DNA from: Antedon mediterranea | Lineage: Eukaryota; Echinodermata; Crinoidea; Comatulida; Antedonidae | Assembly: GCF_964355755.1 (NCBI RefSeq) | Contig: NC_092673.1 | Location: forward strand, 13,457,001 to 13,521,000 | Direction of reading: 5' to 3' | DNA: 64,000 nt | Part shown: piece after piece, positions 11,500-21,592 of the stretch | Layout of the letters: each line of letters opens with the position of its first letter | Numbering within the stretch: position 1 is the first letter of the stretch | The notes under the pieces: generated by a model | Seen by the model: the letters and a program-made list of their open reading frames with translations, nothing else | The model's database searches: none | What the model was told of the DNA's origin: nothing | Program-made: the position numbers and the translations under genes

Positions 11500-12567
11500 T
11501 AAGGGTTAGGAAATATGCATATCAAACAGTTAGTTCTTCAGTCAAAGACTGATCTCCCAGAGGGCCCAGTTGGTGATCAGTGGCTGTGATGTACTAATAC
11601 ACCGGGGTAACCCCCTACTCGTCTCGAAAGATGTACTAGGTTCTTTAAAGTGCACACGAGCAAGTTGTGTACACTGGACCTACGGTTTATAGTCCTTATC
11701 CGAGAAGACTCGTTCTACCACCAGAACCATGGAGTGAGTGAGCCTCGAACCCCTGCCGATGTTATGGCTACGTGATTACGGTTCCACTGTCTTAACCGCT
11801 CGGCCACTCACTCACTCACTCAAACCTCGGTTAATTTAAAATATATAGTCTAATGTTTAGGACATATGCATATCAAACAGTAGGTTCCGGGTTCAAATCT
11901 CGGTTTATTTGAAATATATAGTCTAATGGTTAGGACATAAGCATATCAAACAGTTGGTTCCGGGTTCAAATCTCGGTTTATTTGAAATATATAGTCTAAT
12001 GGTTAGGACATAAGCATATCAAACAGTAGGTTCCCGATTCAAATCTCGGTTTATTTGAAATATATAGTCTAATGGTTAGGACATATGCATATCAAACAGT
12101 AGGTTCCGGGTTCAAATCTCGGTTTATTTGAAATATATAGTCTAATGGTTAGGACATAAGCATATCAAACAGTAGGTTCCGGGTTCAAATCTCAGTTTAT
12201 TTGAAATATATAGTCTAATGGTTAGGACATATGCATATCAAATAGTAGGTTCCGGGTTCAAATCTCGGTTTATTTGAAATATATAGTCTAATGGTTAGGA
12301 CATATGCATATCAAACAGTAGGTTCCGGGTTCAAATCTCAGTTTATTTGAAATATATAGTCTAATGGTTAGGACATAAGCATATCAAACAGTAGGTTCCG
12401 GGTTCAAATCTCGGTTTATTTGAAATATATAGTCTAATGGTTAGGACATATGCATATCAAACAGTAGGTTCCGGGTTCAAATCTCGGTTTATTTGAAATA
12501 TATAGTCTAATGGTAGGACATATGCATATCAAACAGTTGGTTCTGGGTTCGAATCTCGGATAGGATT
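11500..12567 (+). repeat. Tandem array of 73-bp tRNA-like units
   Basis: The word atatatagtc recurs every 73 bp from 11841 to 12498 without an indel, giving ten units from 11839, the last one base short. Each unit fits a whole tRNA layout of 7+2+4+8+4+1+5+7+5+5+5+7+5+7+1 = 73 nt: acceptor AAATATA with TTTATTT (6 of 7 pairs), D arm GTCT-AATGGTTA-GGAC with GG in the loop, U33-type loop ATATCAA, T arm CCGGG-TTCAAAT-CTCGG, and a final G. Pol III box A-like (TAGTCTAATGG) and box B (GGTTCAAATCT) are both present. The anticodon stem pairs poorly, so these are pseudo-tRNA or SINE-head units rather than working tRNAs. The last unit has the canonical GGTTCGAATC and a unique downstream tail. A further diverged unit (11500-11536 and 11819-11838) is split by a SINE. 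Confidence 0.85.
11537..11818 (-). mobile_element. tRNA-derived SINE, full-length-like
   Basis: On the minus strand it starts near gagtgagtggccgagcgg, with box A TGGCCGAGCGGTTAAG and box B GGGGTTCGAGGCTC, both typical of Leu/Ser-type tRNA heads. An unrelated body follows (about 11735 down to 11537). The body and part of the head recur on the opposite strand at 34106-34400 with high identity, which shows dispersal. It interrupts one unit of the 73-bp tRNA-like array. A target duplication is not obvious and a few bases of the unit appear lost. Confidence 0.8.
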
Positions 12568-12914
12568 TATTTCTCACACTCATTCTCGCATACACCAGGA
12601 AAAATAAGTATTGTTTCTGGTCAGATGTATCTTAATAATCGATATATTTAGGCATTACATTGTTATTGAACGTCCAAAATGGCACTGAACACTGAAAACT
12701 GATACAGGATTCCTTTAGGTGGCAAGTTATTGTTGAACACTAAAAAAAAAATCATGTACACAAGCTTCAAAATGGCATCTTTCAAAATTGTAAAATAACA
12801 AAAATGCGAATATATTTTACAAGGTGAACATTTAAATGCCAGTATTACAGAATGAGCATATATATAAAAAAATTATTCTTTGTTTATTTTTTTGTACAAT
12901 AAGGTACTTCCAGA
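12568..12914. other. No gene seen
   Basis: Contains the unique tail after the last tRNA-like unit (to about 12640), then AT-rich sequence leading into the Helitron coding region. The Helitron 5' end (usually TC) could lie here but I could not place it. Confidence 0.35.
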
Positions 12915-12917
12915 CAT

Positions 12918-13124
12918 CGATCAGCAGAAACACCAGAAGACGAAGCAAATCGCCGTGCTGCAGCCAAGAAAGGTGTTCAAAAACGCCGATCAGCAGAAAC
13001 ACCATTAGAAACAGCAAATCGGCGTGCTGCAACCAAGAAAGGTGTTCAAAAACGCTGATCAGCAGAAACACCAGACGACACAGAAAGGCGTCATATCTCT
13101 AAAAAAAGAAACTGAGACATACAA
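12918..13124 (+). repeat. Three 69-bp coding repeats at the Helitron N-terminus
   Basis: cgatcagcagaaacacca begins at 12918 and 12987, and at 13056 as tgatcagcag, exactly 69 bp apart. The translated unit is 23 residues: RSAETPEDEANRRAA followed by AKKGVQKR. Basic ETPE..N.R repeats of this kind are found at the N-termini of many animal Helitron proteins and probably bind nucleic acid. The third unit starts with a stop because CGA became TGA. Confidence 0.75.
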
Positions 13125-13227
13125 GAAAGCATAATATTCCCACAGTTAAATATGCGACACCTTTTTCACAAAGGTTTCTGAAGGGCCCATATATGTGTGT
13201 TGACTTTTTTATAAGGCTATGAGAAGA

Positions 13228-13888
13228 AAAATATCTGTCAACTAATACTGCTATTGATTCAATTATTCAGTCAAGACAAGATATACAAACCAACAAAAAA
13301 AGTTGGATATGCAGAACGTGTCACACCACTATGAAACGTGGACAGACTCCTGCACAATCTTGGGCAAACGGACTAGCTCTGGATGACATACCTCCAGAAC
13401 TTGATGATCTGAGACCGCTGGAGTTGCAACTAATTAGTCAACGCATACCATTTATGAAGCTGGTTGGATTACCCAGAGGAGGTCAAAAGGCGATCCATGG
13501 TAGTGCAGTCAATGTCCCATTGAAGCTGGACTCCATTACATCTTTGCTACCTAGACTTCCAGAGACTGCCGAGGTTGTTCCATTCAAGCTGAAGAGAAAG
13601 CTCGAGTTTAAAGGTCACTACATGTACGACTATGTAAGACCAAAGAGGGTAATGGACGCACTGCGCTGGCTTCAAACTAATAATTCTCTTTATGCAGACA
13701 TTACGATATGCCAAGAGTGGGAATCCCATTGGAAAGAAGATGATGCTGATTTATGGGAAGAAACTTTTAATGTTTCATTAGATGGCACAGATCGTTTAAC
13801 AACATACACACCAGCAGTATCACCACTCCCAGTGGAAAATGATTATCAAATACTGGAGCATTTAGCTCAACATCTGGTTATAAGGTAA
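13228..13888 (+). pseudogene. Helitron DUF6570-like N-terminal region
   Basis: Reads SWICRTCHTTMKRGQTPAQS, then DIPPELDDLRPLELQLISQR, IPFMKLVGLPRGGQKAIHGS, AVNVPLKLDSITSLLPRLPE and YDYVRPKRVMDALRWLQTNN. The CxxCH knuckle, PPEL..L...E..LIS and GGQ..IHG.AVNVP steps match the region that precedes the Rep domain in animal Helitrons (DUF6570). Its function is unknown. The frame runs to 13888 but must shift near 13865 to enter the OTU-like domain. Confidence 0.75.
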
Positions 13889-14097
13889 GAGACACTCCTG
13901 GTGATGGCAACTGTTTTTTTCACGCCACCTCTACTTCTCTAGCTACTGCAAGGATACATCAACTCAGTGGTGCTAAACTAAGAGAGCGACCGATACATTT
14001 CTTCAAGTCAACGGATGTTCCTGAAGATTATGCTGCTTTTCTTCAATTGCCTAATTTACGGGCAGATCAACTAGGAACAGCAACATCAACAACATCA

Positions 14098-14289
14098 CGA
14101 TCATTAAAGAATAGCGGCTATTCAATAACGGAGAATCTTACATCTAAGCGCCTTCATCTGCTGCACGAAGCATCACGCAACGAAGCTGTAGAAGCTGCTT
14201 GGTCCATGGATGGGAGAATCACCTGTTTGCTGAAGAAGAACCTGAAAAAAGTGATCATCAGGTCTGAATCTGACATCCGATGCCTTTAG
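14098..14289 (+). pseudogene. Non-LTR ORF1 C-terminal fragment
   Basis: Reads SITENLTSKRLHLLHEASRN, then AAWSMDGRITCLLK and VIIRSESDIRCL with a stop at 14289. The pattern ENLT..r..Ll..A......aWs.dGRI......I.s..Di..L is the C-terminal domain of ORF1 proteins of CR1-like elements, which also resembles the FP-type domain. ORF1 proteins act as nucleic-acid chaperones. The N-terminal portion was lost at insertion. Confidence 0.65.
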
Positions 14290-15164
14290 ACGTAGTACTC
14301 TACAGTATTAATTTTGAGCACCGACAGCTAAGTACTCTTTATTACATCCACTAACTTGCCTATTGAACAAAGTTAACTATCACTCCATAATGACTTTCAA
14401 ACGTTGACTTCTTATTCTTATTTTCTTATTTAACTTTCTTTATAATCATTGCTAATCGATCCTTTATCATTATTGCAATTTTTACTTTCATTCTTCATTT
14501 TTTTGTACTCAAACTTTACCCTTATGCCTATTACTTTTATAATTATTTATCGTAGTCCTATACACAGACCTATTATATTGTCAAAAAAGGTTTTCAATGA
14601 CTTAATGTTAGCGGCAGTTATTGGCGTTATCATCATTACCATTATTATATGTTTATTAGTGTTATTGTTGTTTTATTAATATTATTTTTTTTAATGGGCC
14701 AAATATTATCACAGATACTGACGTTACTGATATTTTCTTAGACTTAGATTTTTTATTGACTTTGATTATGTTATGTTTGTATTGTTTATATTATTATTTC
14801 TATTATTGATCTTACCCCTAATGTTATTTCTGATGTTATTGTTTTATAATACATAATATTAACATTATTATTATCTTAACTATTACTATTACCTATTTCA
14901 TTGATACTAATATTTTATTGATGGGCCAAATATCAATATCACTGATATTAACATCACTGTTACTAATGTTATATTGACGTTATTGATATCATCATTATAA
15001 TGTTATGAAGTTGTATTATTATTTACCATATTATTATTTTAATCCCTTTAATCCTTTTAAAGTTTTTTTTTCTTATTTGAATTATTTTTTCTTGACATCA
15101 ATTTTTATTTTTCAATTTGAATTGTTTTTTATTGTTATACTTTTGTTTTTTGCATTGTACTATC
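14290..15164 (+). other. AT-rich spacer between ORF1 and ORF2 with degenerate repeats
   Basis: The plus strand is very T-rich, dominated by attatt and gttatt words. The phrase tgggccaaatat followed by an atcac.gata segment appears twice (about 14694 and 14921), so part of it is an old duplication. No coding motif was found. Confidence 0.5.
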
Positions 15165-18065
15165 ATGTCTCATAACCAATCAACCCAGATAACTTTACCT
15201 CCAATATTGACCCTGATTCACAATTTTTGTCAAATAGCAACATGAGCACCTCCCAATATTACGATCCTAATGAATTTTCTGTTAATACCACAAGTGAATG
15301 TTTCTCTACTATCCATTTTAATTCAAGGAGCATTTTAAAACATTTTGACGACATGAAACAGCTTTTAACATGACTAGATTTACCATTCGATGTAATTGGC
15401 GTAAGCGAAACATGGCTTAAGTACGATAATCCCTTGGTTCAACTCCCCAACTACCACTTTGTCTCCAATCACCGAAGTCATAAAGACGGCGGTGGGGTTG
15501 CCATGTATATTCGTGATGGTCTTCAATTTGCTACAAGACATGATCTTCATCTCCATCCCTCTATTTGCGAATCCATTTTTTATTGAGATTAATAGACCTC
15601 ACTCTAAAAACATTGTCATTGGTACAGTATATAGATCACCATCCCTTGACCCTCTTCAATTTACGAATGAACTTCAATCTGTCTTATCAAAACTATCAAG
15701 AGAAAACAAAATTGTGTACATTCTCGGAGACTTCAATATTGATATCCTCAAATATGAATCAGATAACGATGCCCAATACTTTGTTAATTCCTTATTTAGC
15801 AATCACTACCTTCCCCGCATTCACAGACCATCTCGTATCAAAACTACAGCTACCCTGTTAGACAATATCATAAGCAATCACATTGACTTTCCAAACATGA
15901 GTTAACTATTCTACAGTGACATCTCAGACCATCTCCCAGTGTTTAATATTTCATTTTTGTCCAATGTTACTACTAGCTCAAACAGGGAAGATAAATCGGC
16001 TTTTAGGAAAATTAACCCCTCTACATTAGAACACTTCCGTCAAGAAGTGGCTACTCAACAGTGGACCAATGTATTTTATAACCAGGACCCCAATATAGCA
16101 TACAATTACTTTGAAAACACACTAAAGTCCCTATACGACAAAAACTTCCCCCTCCAGTACAACATTAAAAAAGACAAAAAAATTAAATCATGGATGTCTG
16201 ACGGCTTGCTCAAATCTATAAAATATAAGCAGAAATTATATGCCAAATTTCTTCACCGTCCGACTCTCCCATAAATGAAAAAGCTTATAAACTATACCGC
16301 AATAAATTGAATTCTGTAATCAAAATTTCTAAAGCTAATTACTTCCAAAATATATTTCACAAACATAAAAATGATATCAAGGCAACTTGAAAGACAATTA
16401 ATTCTCTGATTAATAACAAAAACAACAGCAATCAACAATCCAATACTCCCTTTAACTGCGATGGCGAATTGACCGAAGATCAGGAGAAAATTTCTAATGC
16501 ATTTAATAAATACTTTGTCGAAATTGACCCCACCCTTGCAAACCAAATTTCCCGTGTTACCAAATCATTCAAAGAATTCTTACCAAATCCAAATCCAAAT
16601 TCAATATTTCTTAACCCAGTTGATGAGTCTGAAATAGTCAAAATAATAACTTTTCGTTTGAAAATAATAAATCTCCAGGTATTAATGACTTTCATACCAA
16701 GGCCATTAAATACATTGCTGATCTGATTTCCCTTCCCCTGTGTCATATTTTTAATCTTGCTTTATCCAGCGGTGTGTTCCCAGAGAGGATGAAGATAGCG
16801 TGCGTTACCCCTACAAATCTGGTCCAAAATCTGATCTCTCTAATTATCGGCCCATCTCCATTCTATCTATTTTTTCAAAAGCCCTGGAAAGAGTAATTTA
16901 TGACCGAATATTTTCATTTAATACCAAATTCAACATACTTTTCAACAGACAATACGGTTTCAGAAAGGGACACAACACGTCAATGGCTCTCATCGACCTG
17001 ACAAATAAAATTATAGACGCTTTCGAAAACCGCCATCTTCCAATCGGCATTTTCATAGACCTTTCCAAGGCTTTTGATACTATTGAATCCGTGGATCAGC
17101 AATTAATCTCTTAAATAGTTCTCTCCAATCGTGCCCAATGTACCAAATACTCTCACTCCATATCCACTTTTAGTCCTATCACATGCGGCGTCCCTCAAGG
17201 ATCTCTACTTGGCCCCCTCTTATTTATTATACTTAAATGATATTCACTTCTCTTCAAAGCTCCTAAATTGTTTCCTTTATGCTTCCTTTATCCTTTTACG
17301 ACACTACAGTACTTCATTCTAACAAAAATGTCCAATCCTTATTCAATACTGTCAACTCCAATTTGATCAATCCTCTTTGGGACCCCACAACTATTAAAAT
17401 CTATTGACTTATCAGCCAACAAAATCACCATTGACAACCATGATATACCTTGTGTTCAATCAGCTAAGTTTTTAGGTGTAGTTTGGACAGCAATCTAACG
17501 TGGAAAAATCATATTAGAAGTAGAGAATAAGACTTCCAAAAGCGTTGGTATCATATCTAGGTTATCCTCATTTGTACCCCTTAATATTCTTCGAACCCTT
17601 TACTGCTCCTTCATTCTTCCCTATTTGAGCTACTGTAACATTGTCTGGGCGAATACTTACGTATCCAACCTCAGTAAACTGCAAATTATACAAAAGAAGG
17701 CTATCAGGATTATATCTGGCGCTCCACCGCGGTCCCATTCTTCCCATTTATTTTCCAAACTTAATCTCCTCTAACTCATTGATATAAACTTAATGCAACA
17801 AGGCAAATTTGTATTCTCTGCCCTGCATTCCACTTCTCCAAATCATTTAAACAATATGTTTATTCCGAATTTTTCTATTCACAATTACCCTACACGTTCT
17901 AGAACTGATATACACATACCTATCCACAACACCAATTATTTTCAAAACAGTATTAGATACTCCGGTCCATCAATGATGAACAGTTTACCAGCCCTAATTA
18001 CAAATGCTGTTTCAATTTCTTTATTTTCCAAAAAATTAAAACAACACCTAATGTTAAACTATTAA
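15165..18065 (+). pseudogene. Non-LTR ORF2: APE endonuclease plus reverse transcriptase, degenerate
   Basis: Endonuclease (15290-15935): STIHFNSRSILKHFDDMKQ, VIGVSETWLKYDNPL, GGGVAMYIRDGLQF, GTVYRSPS, YILGDFNIDIL and YSDISDHLPVF, which supply the Asn, Glu, Asp and His of the APE fold. RT (16470-17760): ISNAFNKYFVEI, SDLSNYRPISILSIFSKALE, RQYGFRKGHNTSMALIDLTN and FIDLSKAFDTI. The catalytic YADD box is broken: the sequence reads FLYA and then continues in another frame (DTTVLHSN) at about 17285. The C-terminal part (17793-18065) reads NYPTRSRTDIHIPI and SGPSMMNSLPALI. Stops at about 15370 and 15902 and several frame changes make it inactive. It nicks DNA and copies RNA when intact. Confidence 0.85.
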
Positions 18066-18494
18066 AAAGACAACAATCGAATGTCGCAATTTGATTTATG
18101 CTGCTGAACATTGATCTACTGTGGTTTTTGAGTTTTATTTTCTGATTCTTCAATTTGATTGATCTATTTTTTAAAATTTATTTAATTTATTTATTTATTT
18201 TTTTTATTTATTTTTTTTTCCTTTTGTGTGCGTTTTTTTGTCTTGTTTGTTTCTCTTAATTTCCACTCTTATTCAATTATCCATTTTATTATTTATTTTA
18301 TACCCAGCACAAGATTTCCTCATCTTCTCGGGATTATGCCTTCCTCCATAGCCAATTTTCTTAAATTCACTTTTCTTTTGTATATCCAACAATCATCTAT
18401 TTCATTTTTTATATTCCTTACCATTTCTGTTTATTATTTTGTATTGTATTGCTATGGAGGAAAATAAATGTCTTTTTGAATTGAATTGAATTGA
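18066..18494 (+). other. 3' UTR and tail of the non-LTR element
   Basis: T-rich sequence with no coding motif, ending in gaaaataaatg and then the repeats ttgaa. The same end style appears in small scraps at about 4440 and 30800. Confidence 0.7.
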
Positions 18495-19230
18495 ATCACC
18501 GTCCACAACTGAAAATAGGCAGCTCAAGCAATTCAAAACCTATATCCATCAGTTGCAATGTGGAGAATGGGCTGATAACCTCGCAGTTCAGGGTGTGGCT
18601 GATATGCTTAATATCAACATTCGGGTCATCAACACAATAACGCCCAACTGGATTCATGACATACAACCAAGGCAGCAAAGAAGTGACAACACAATCACCA
18701 TTGGCCTGATGGGAGAAATTCATTATGTCGCTTTAGTCAGAGTTGAGACAACTACTAATGCAGAAACATTTGTACAGATTCCAAGACAAGAACATGAAGA
18801 AAAACAAGATGAACTGGCATTTTGAGCAAAGTGTAAAATAGCGAGGTATATCCTATGACACACTGTTGCAACAAGAGCAACTATATCAAGATAACAACAC
18901 AATTTCTGTACCTCCAGGACAACACCAAAGACCTCTGGCCTTTCTACTTGATGAGCACTTTGAAGAGCTGGCCAATCCCTCAAAGTATCCATATGGTTGT
19001 GGAGGCTTCTCCAGTGCACGTGCAATAAAATTAACACCGCGTAGATATTTCAATCAAAGGCTACTACATAAAGATGGTAGATTTGCCAAAGACATTGACT
19101 ATCTATTAGCTGCTCAATACACAGTCGAGTCCAAGCAGGTTAGGGATGACCTCCAAATATCTTTAAGGCAAACTCGAGGTCAAACTTTTCAAAACCGTAA
19201 AGTCAATGCTGGACTGATGAAATGCTCTAA

Positions 19231-20922
19231 TAGTAGGCATGTTAAGGTGCATATTTTAGGCAAATCCTTCAAATTGTGATAATATTTTGAAACTTTGCAC
19301 AGTTATTCATTAGGGTGTCAAAAACATGAAATGGAAGGGTTGAACAAAATTTGGTCAGGGGAAAGCCGCCATTTTGGATTTCAAAATGGCGGACCCCAAA
19401 TTTTCACTTTTCAGGTATATCTCTGCTAAAAAGGCACCTAGAGTTCTGATTTTAGGTGCAAATTATATGGTAGTGGGGTCACCAAACATATTGGTATAAC
19501 TAACATTTTGATTGCATGGTGGCCATGTTGGATTTCAAAATGGCGGACCCCAAATTTTCACTTTTCAGGTATATCTCTGCTAAAAAGGCACCTAGAGTTC
19601 TGATTTTAGGTGCAAATTATATGGTAGTGGGGTCACCAAACATATTGGTATAACTAACATTTTGATTGCATGGTGGCCATGTTTGATTTCAAAATGGCGG
19701 ACCCCAAATTTTCACTTTTCAGGTATATCTCTGCTAAAAAGGCACCTAGAGTTCTGATTTTAGGTGCAAATTATATGGTAGTGGGGTCACCAAAAATATT
19801 GGTACAACTAACATTTTGATTGCATGGCGGCCATGTTGGATTTCAAAATGGCGGACTTCAAATTTTCACTTTTCAGGTATATCTCTGCTAAAAAGGCACC
19901 TAGAGTTCTGATTTTAGGTGCAAATTATATGGTAGTGGGGTCACCAAAAATATTGGTACAACTAACATTTTGATTGCATGGCGGCCATGTTGGATTTCAA
20001 AATGGCGGACTTCAAATTTTCACTTTTCAGGTATATCTCTGCTAAAAAGGCACCTAGAGTTCTGATTTTAGGTGCAAATTATATGGTAGTGGGGTCACCA
20101 AAAATATTGGTACAACTAACATTTTGATTGCATGGCGGCCATGTTGGATTTCAAAATGGCGGACTTCAAATTTTCACTTTTCAGGTATATCTCTGCTAAA
20201 AAGGCACCTAGAGTTCTGATTTTAGGTGCAAATTATATGGTAATGGGTCACCAAACATATTGGTATTTAACTGACATTACCTGAAAAGTGAAAATTTGAA
20301 GTCCGCCATTTTGAAATCCAAAATGGCCGCCGTGCAATCAAAATGTTAGTTATACTGTACCAATATGTTTGGTGACCCCATTAACATATAATTTGCACCT
20401 AAAATCAGAACTCTAGGTGCCTTTTTAGCAGAGATATACCTGAAAAATGGAAATTTGAAATCCGCCATTTTGAAATCCAACATGGCCGCTATGGAATCAA
20501 AATGTTAGTTATACCAGTATGTTTGGTGACCCCACTACCATATAATTTGGACCTAAAATCAGAACACTAGGTGCCTCTTTAGCAGAGAAAATACCTAAAA
20601 AGTGAAAATTTGAAGTCCGCCATTTTGAAATCCAAAATGGCCGCCATGCAATTAAAATGTTAGTTATACCAATATGTTGGGTTACCCCATTACCATATAA
20701 TTTGCACCTAAATTCAGAACTCTATGTGCCTATTTAGCAGAGATATACCTGAAAAGTGAACAATTTGGGTCCGCTATTTTGAAATCCAAAATGGCGGCTT
20801 TCCCCTGACCAAATTTTGTGCAACCCTTCCATTTCATATTTTTGACACCCTAATGAATAACTGTGCAAAGTTTCAGAATGTTATCACAATTTGAAGGATT
20901 GGGTCACTTAACAGGCCTACTA
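19231..20922. mobile_element. Fold-back DNA element with long inverted ends, 3-bp TAA duplication
   Basis: The left end TAGTAGGCATGTTAAGG is matched by the inverted right end near 20905-20922. The arms then match for well over 100 bp (aatccttcaaattgtgataa, gcacagttattcattagggt, atttggtcaggggaaagccg). TAA flanks it at 19228-19230 and 20923-20925. With one TAA removed the Helitron frame reads aat aat gta cag gca atg without a break. The interior is tandem 154-bp repeats: about six direct on the left arm and about three inverted on the right. It has no coding capacity. A TWA duplication is typical of PIF/Harbinger-type non-autonomous elements, so that is the most likely class. Confidence 0.82.
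19381..20780. repeat. 154-bp repeats in head-to-head arms
   Basis: The word tcaaaatggcgga recurs at 19381, 19535, 19689, 19843, 19997 and 20151, exactly 154 bp apart, with gcaaattatatggtagtggg in each of the first five. From about 20270 the same sequence continues on the opposite strand to about 20780 in about three more diverged units. Transcripts would form a long hairpin. Confidence 0.85.
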
Positions 20923-21592
20923 TAATAATGTACAGGCAATGCTTCGTACAAATTCAGCGTACAGGTTTCTAAAAAATGTTCATGGATCGCCTGCATACTG
21001 GAACACTGTGCTGTTAGATTTACTGGCCATGGTCCCGCAACTGAGAATACCAACCTGGTTTCTAACTTTATCGGCAGCTGATATACAGTGGCCAGAGGTA
21101 ATCATCAGCATTGCTCATCAATATGGGAAGTACCTGTCGCCAGCAGATGTGAAGGACATGCCATGGGAGGAAAATGACGCAAATGGCTCGGCTGTAATCC
21201 CGTGACAGCAGCTCGTCAATTCAAACCTCAACTTGATTTATTCTTTAAAGAATTCCTTCAAAGTAAGGCATGTCCTATCGGTCAGTTGCAGGATTTTATG
21301 ATAAGAATAGAGTTTCAAGCATGTGGATCACCACACGCCCATACTATACTCTGGATCAAGGATGCTCCTAAACTTGGGGTAAACAGTGATACCGAAGTCA
21401 CAGCATTCATTGATAAGTACCAATCGTGTTCTATCGCAAATGAAGAAGAGGGCAGCGACTTGCGAAGTCTTGTGCTTTCGCTTTAAAAACATGTGTATTC
21501 GTCAATGTGTAGATCTTTGGAAGAAGATCCTTGCATAATATTGATAATCAGCTTAAATAGAAACAATATTTCCTGCTCAAAGCCCAAGAAGT

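Larger units (their letters stand above)
14098..18494 (+). mobile_element. CR1/L2-like non-LTR retrotransposon inserted in the Helitron
   Basis: It begins inside ORF1, so it is 5'-truncated, continues through an AT-rich spacer and ORF2, and ends in the tail ttgaattgaattgaattga. The 4-bp word ATCA flanks it (14094-14097 and 18495-18498). The Helitron frame reads through when it is removed. The pentamer tail and ORF2 style fit CR1/L2-group elements. Confidence 0.85.
13866..18822 (+). pseudogene. Helitron OTU-like cysteine protease domain, split by a non-LTR insertion
   Basis: The N-terminal half (13866-14097) reads GYKVRDTPGDGNCFFHATST, with the catalytic Asp and Cys of DGNCFF, then LSGAKLRE. 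The C-terminal half (18499-18822) reads LQCGEWADNLAVQGVADMLN, then INIRVINT and GEIHYVALVRVE, with the catalytic His in HYVAL. OTU proteases cleave ubiquitin-like conjugates, and OTU domains are known passengers of some animal Helitrons. The halves meet in frame (TCA to CCG) when the 4.4-kb insertion and one ATCA copy are removed. A frameshift separates the OTU-like part from DUF6570. Confidence 0.78.
18866..21486 (+). pseudogene. Helitron Rep N-terminal and HUH catalytic region, split
   Basis: Before the insertion (18866-19230): TISVPPGQHQRPLAFLLDEH, ELANPSKYPYGCGGFSSARA, YFNQRLLHKDGRFAKDIDYL. After it (20923-21486): MLRTNSAYRFLKNVHGSPAY, TWFLTLSAADIQWPEVI, then in another frame NPVTAARQFKPQLDLFF, EFQACGSPHAHTILWIKDAP and AFIDKYQSCS. 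SPHAH holds the HUH metal-binding histidines of rolling-circle Rep enzymes. The frame shifts near 21175. Soon after, a TAA replaces the Gln expected in the QKH step (21484). The insertion itself is frame-neutral when precisely removed. Confidence 0.82.

Noticed and set aside
11537-11818. A genuine tRNA-Leu/Ser gene
   Set aside because: The T stem is imperfect and the sequence continues into a body shared with 34106-34400, so it is a SINE.
11839-12567. Ten functional tRNA genes
   Set aside because: The anticodon stem does not pair, units abut without leader or terminator, and the exact tandem repetition points to a satellite.
12836-13102. Open frame with SISRNTRR repeats in the Helitron leader
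   Set aside because: It is an out-of-frame reading of the 69-bp ETPE repeats. The conserved frame is the neighbouring one.
14449-14679. Hydrophobic small membrane protein frame
   Set aside because: It lies in the T-rich spacer of the non-LTR element, where any frame gives Phe/Leu/Ile-rich peptides.
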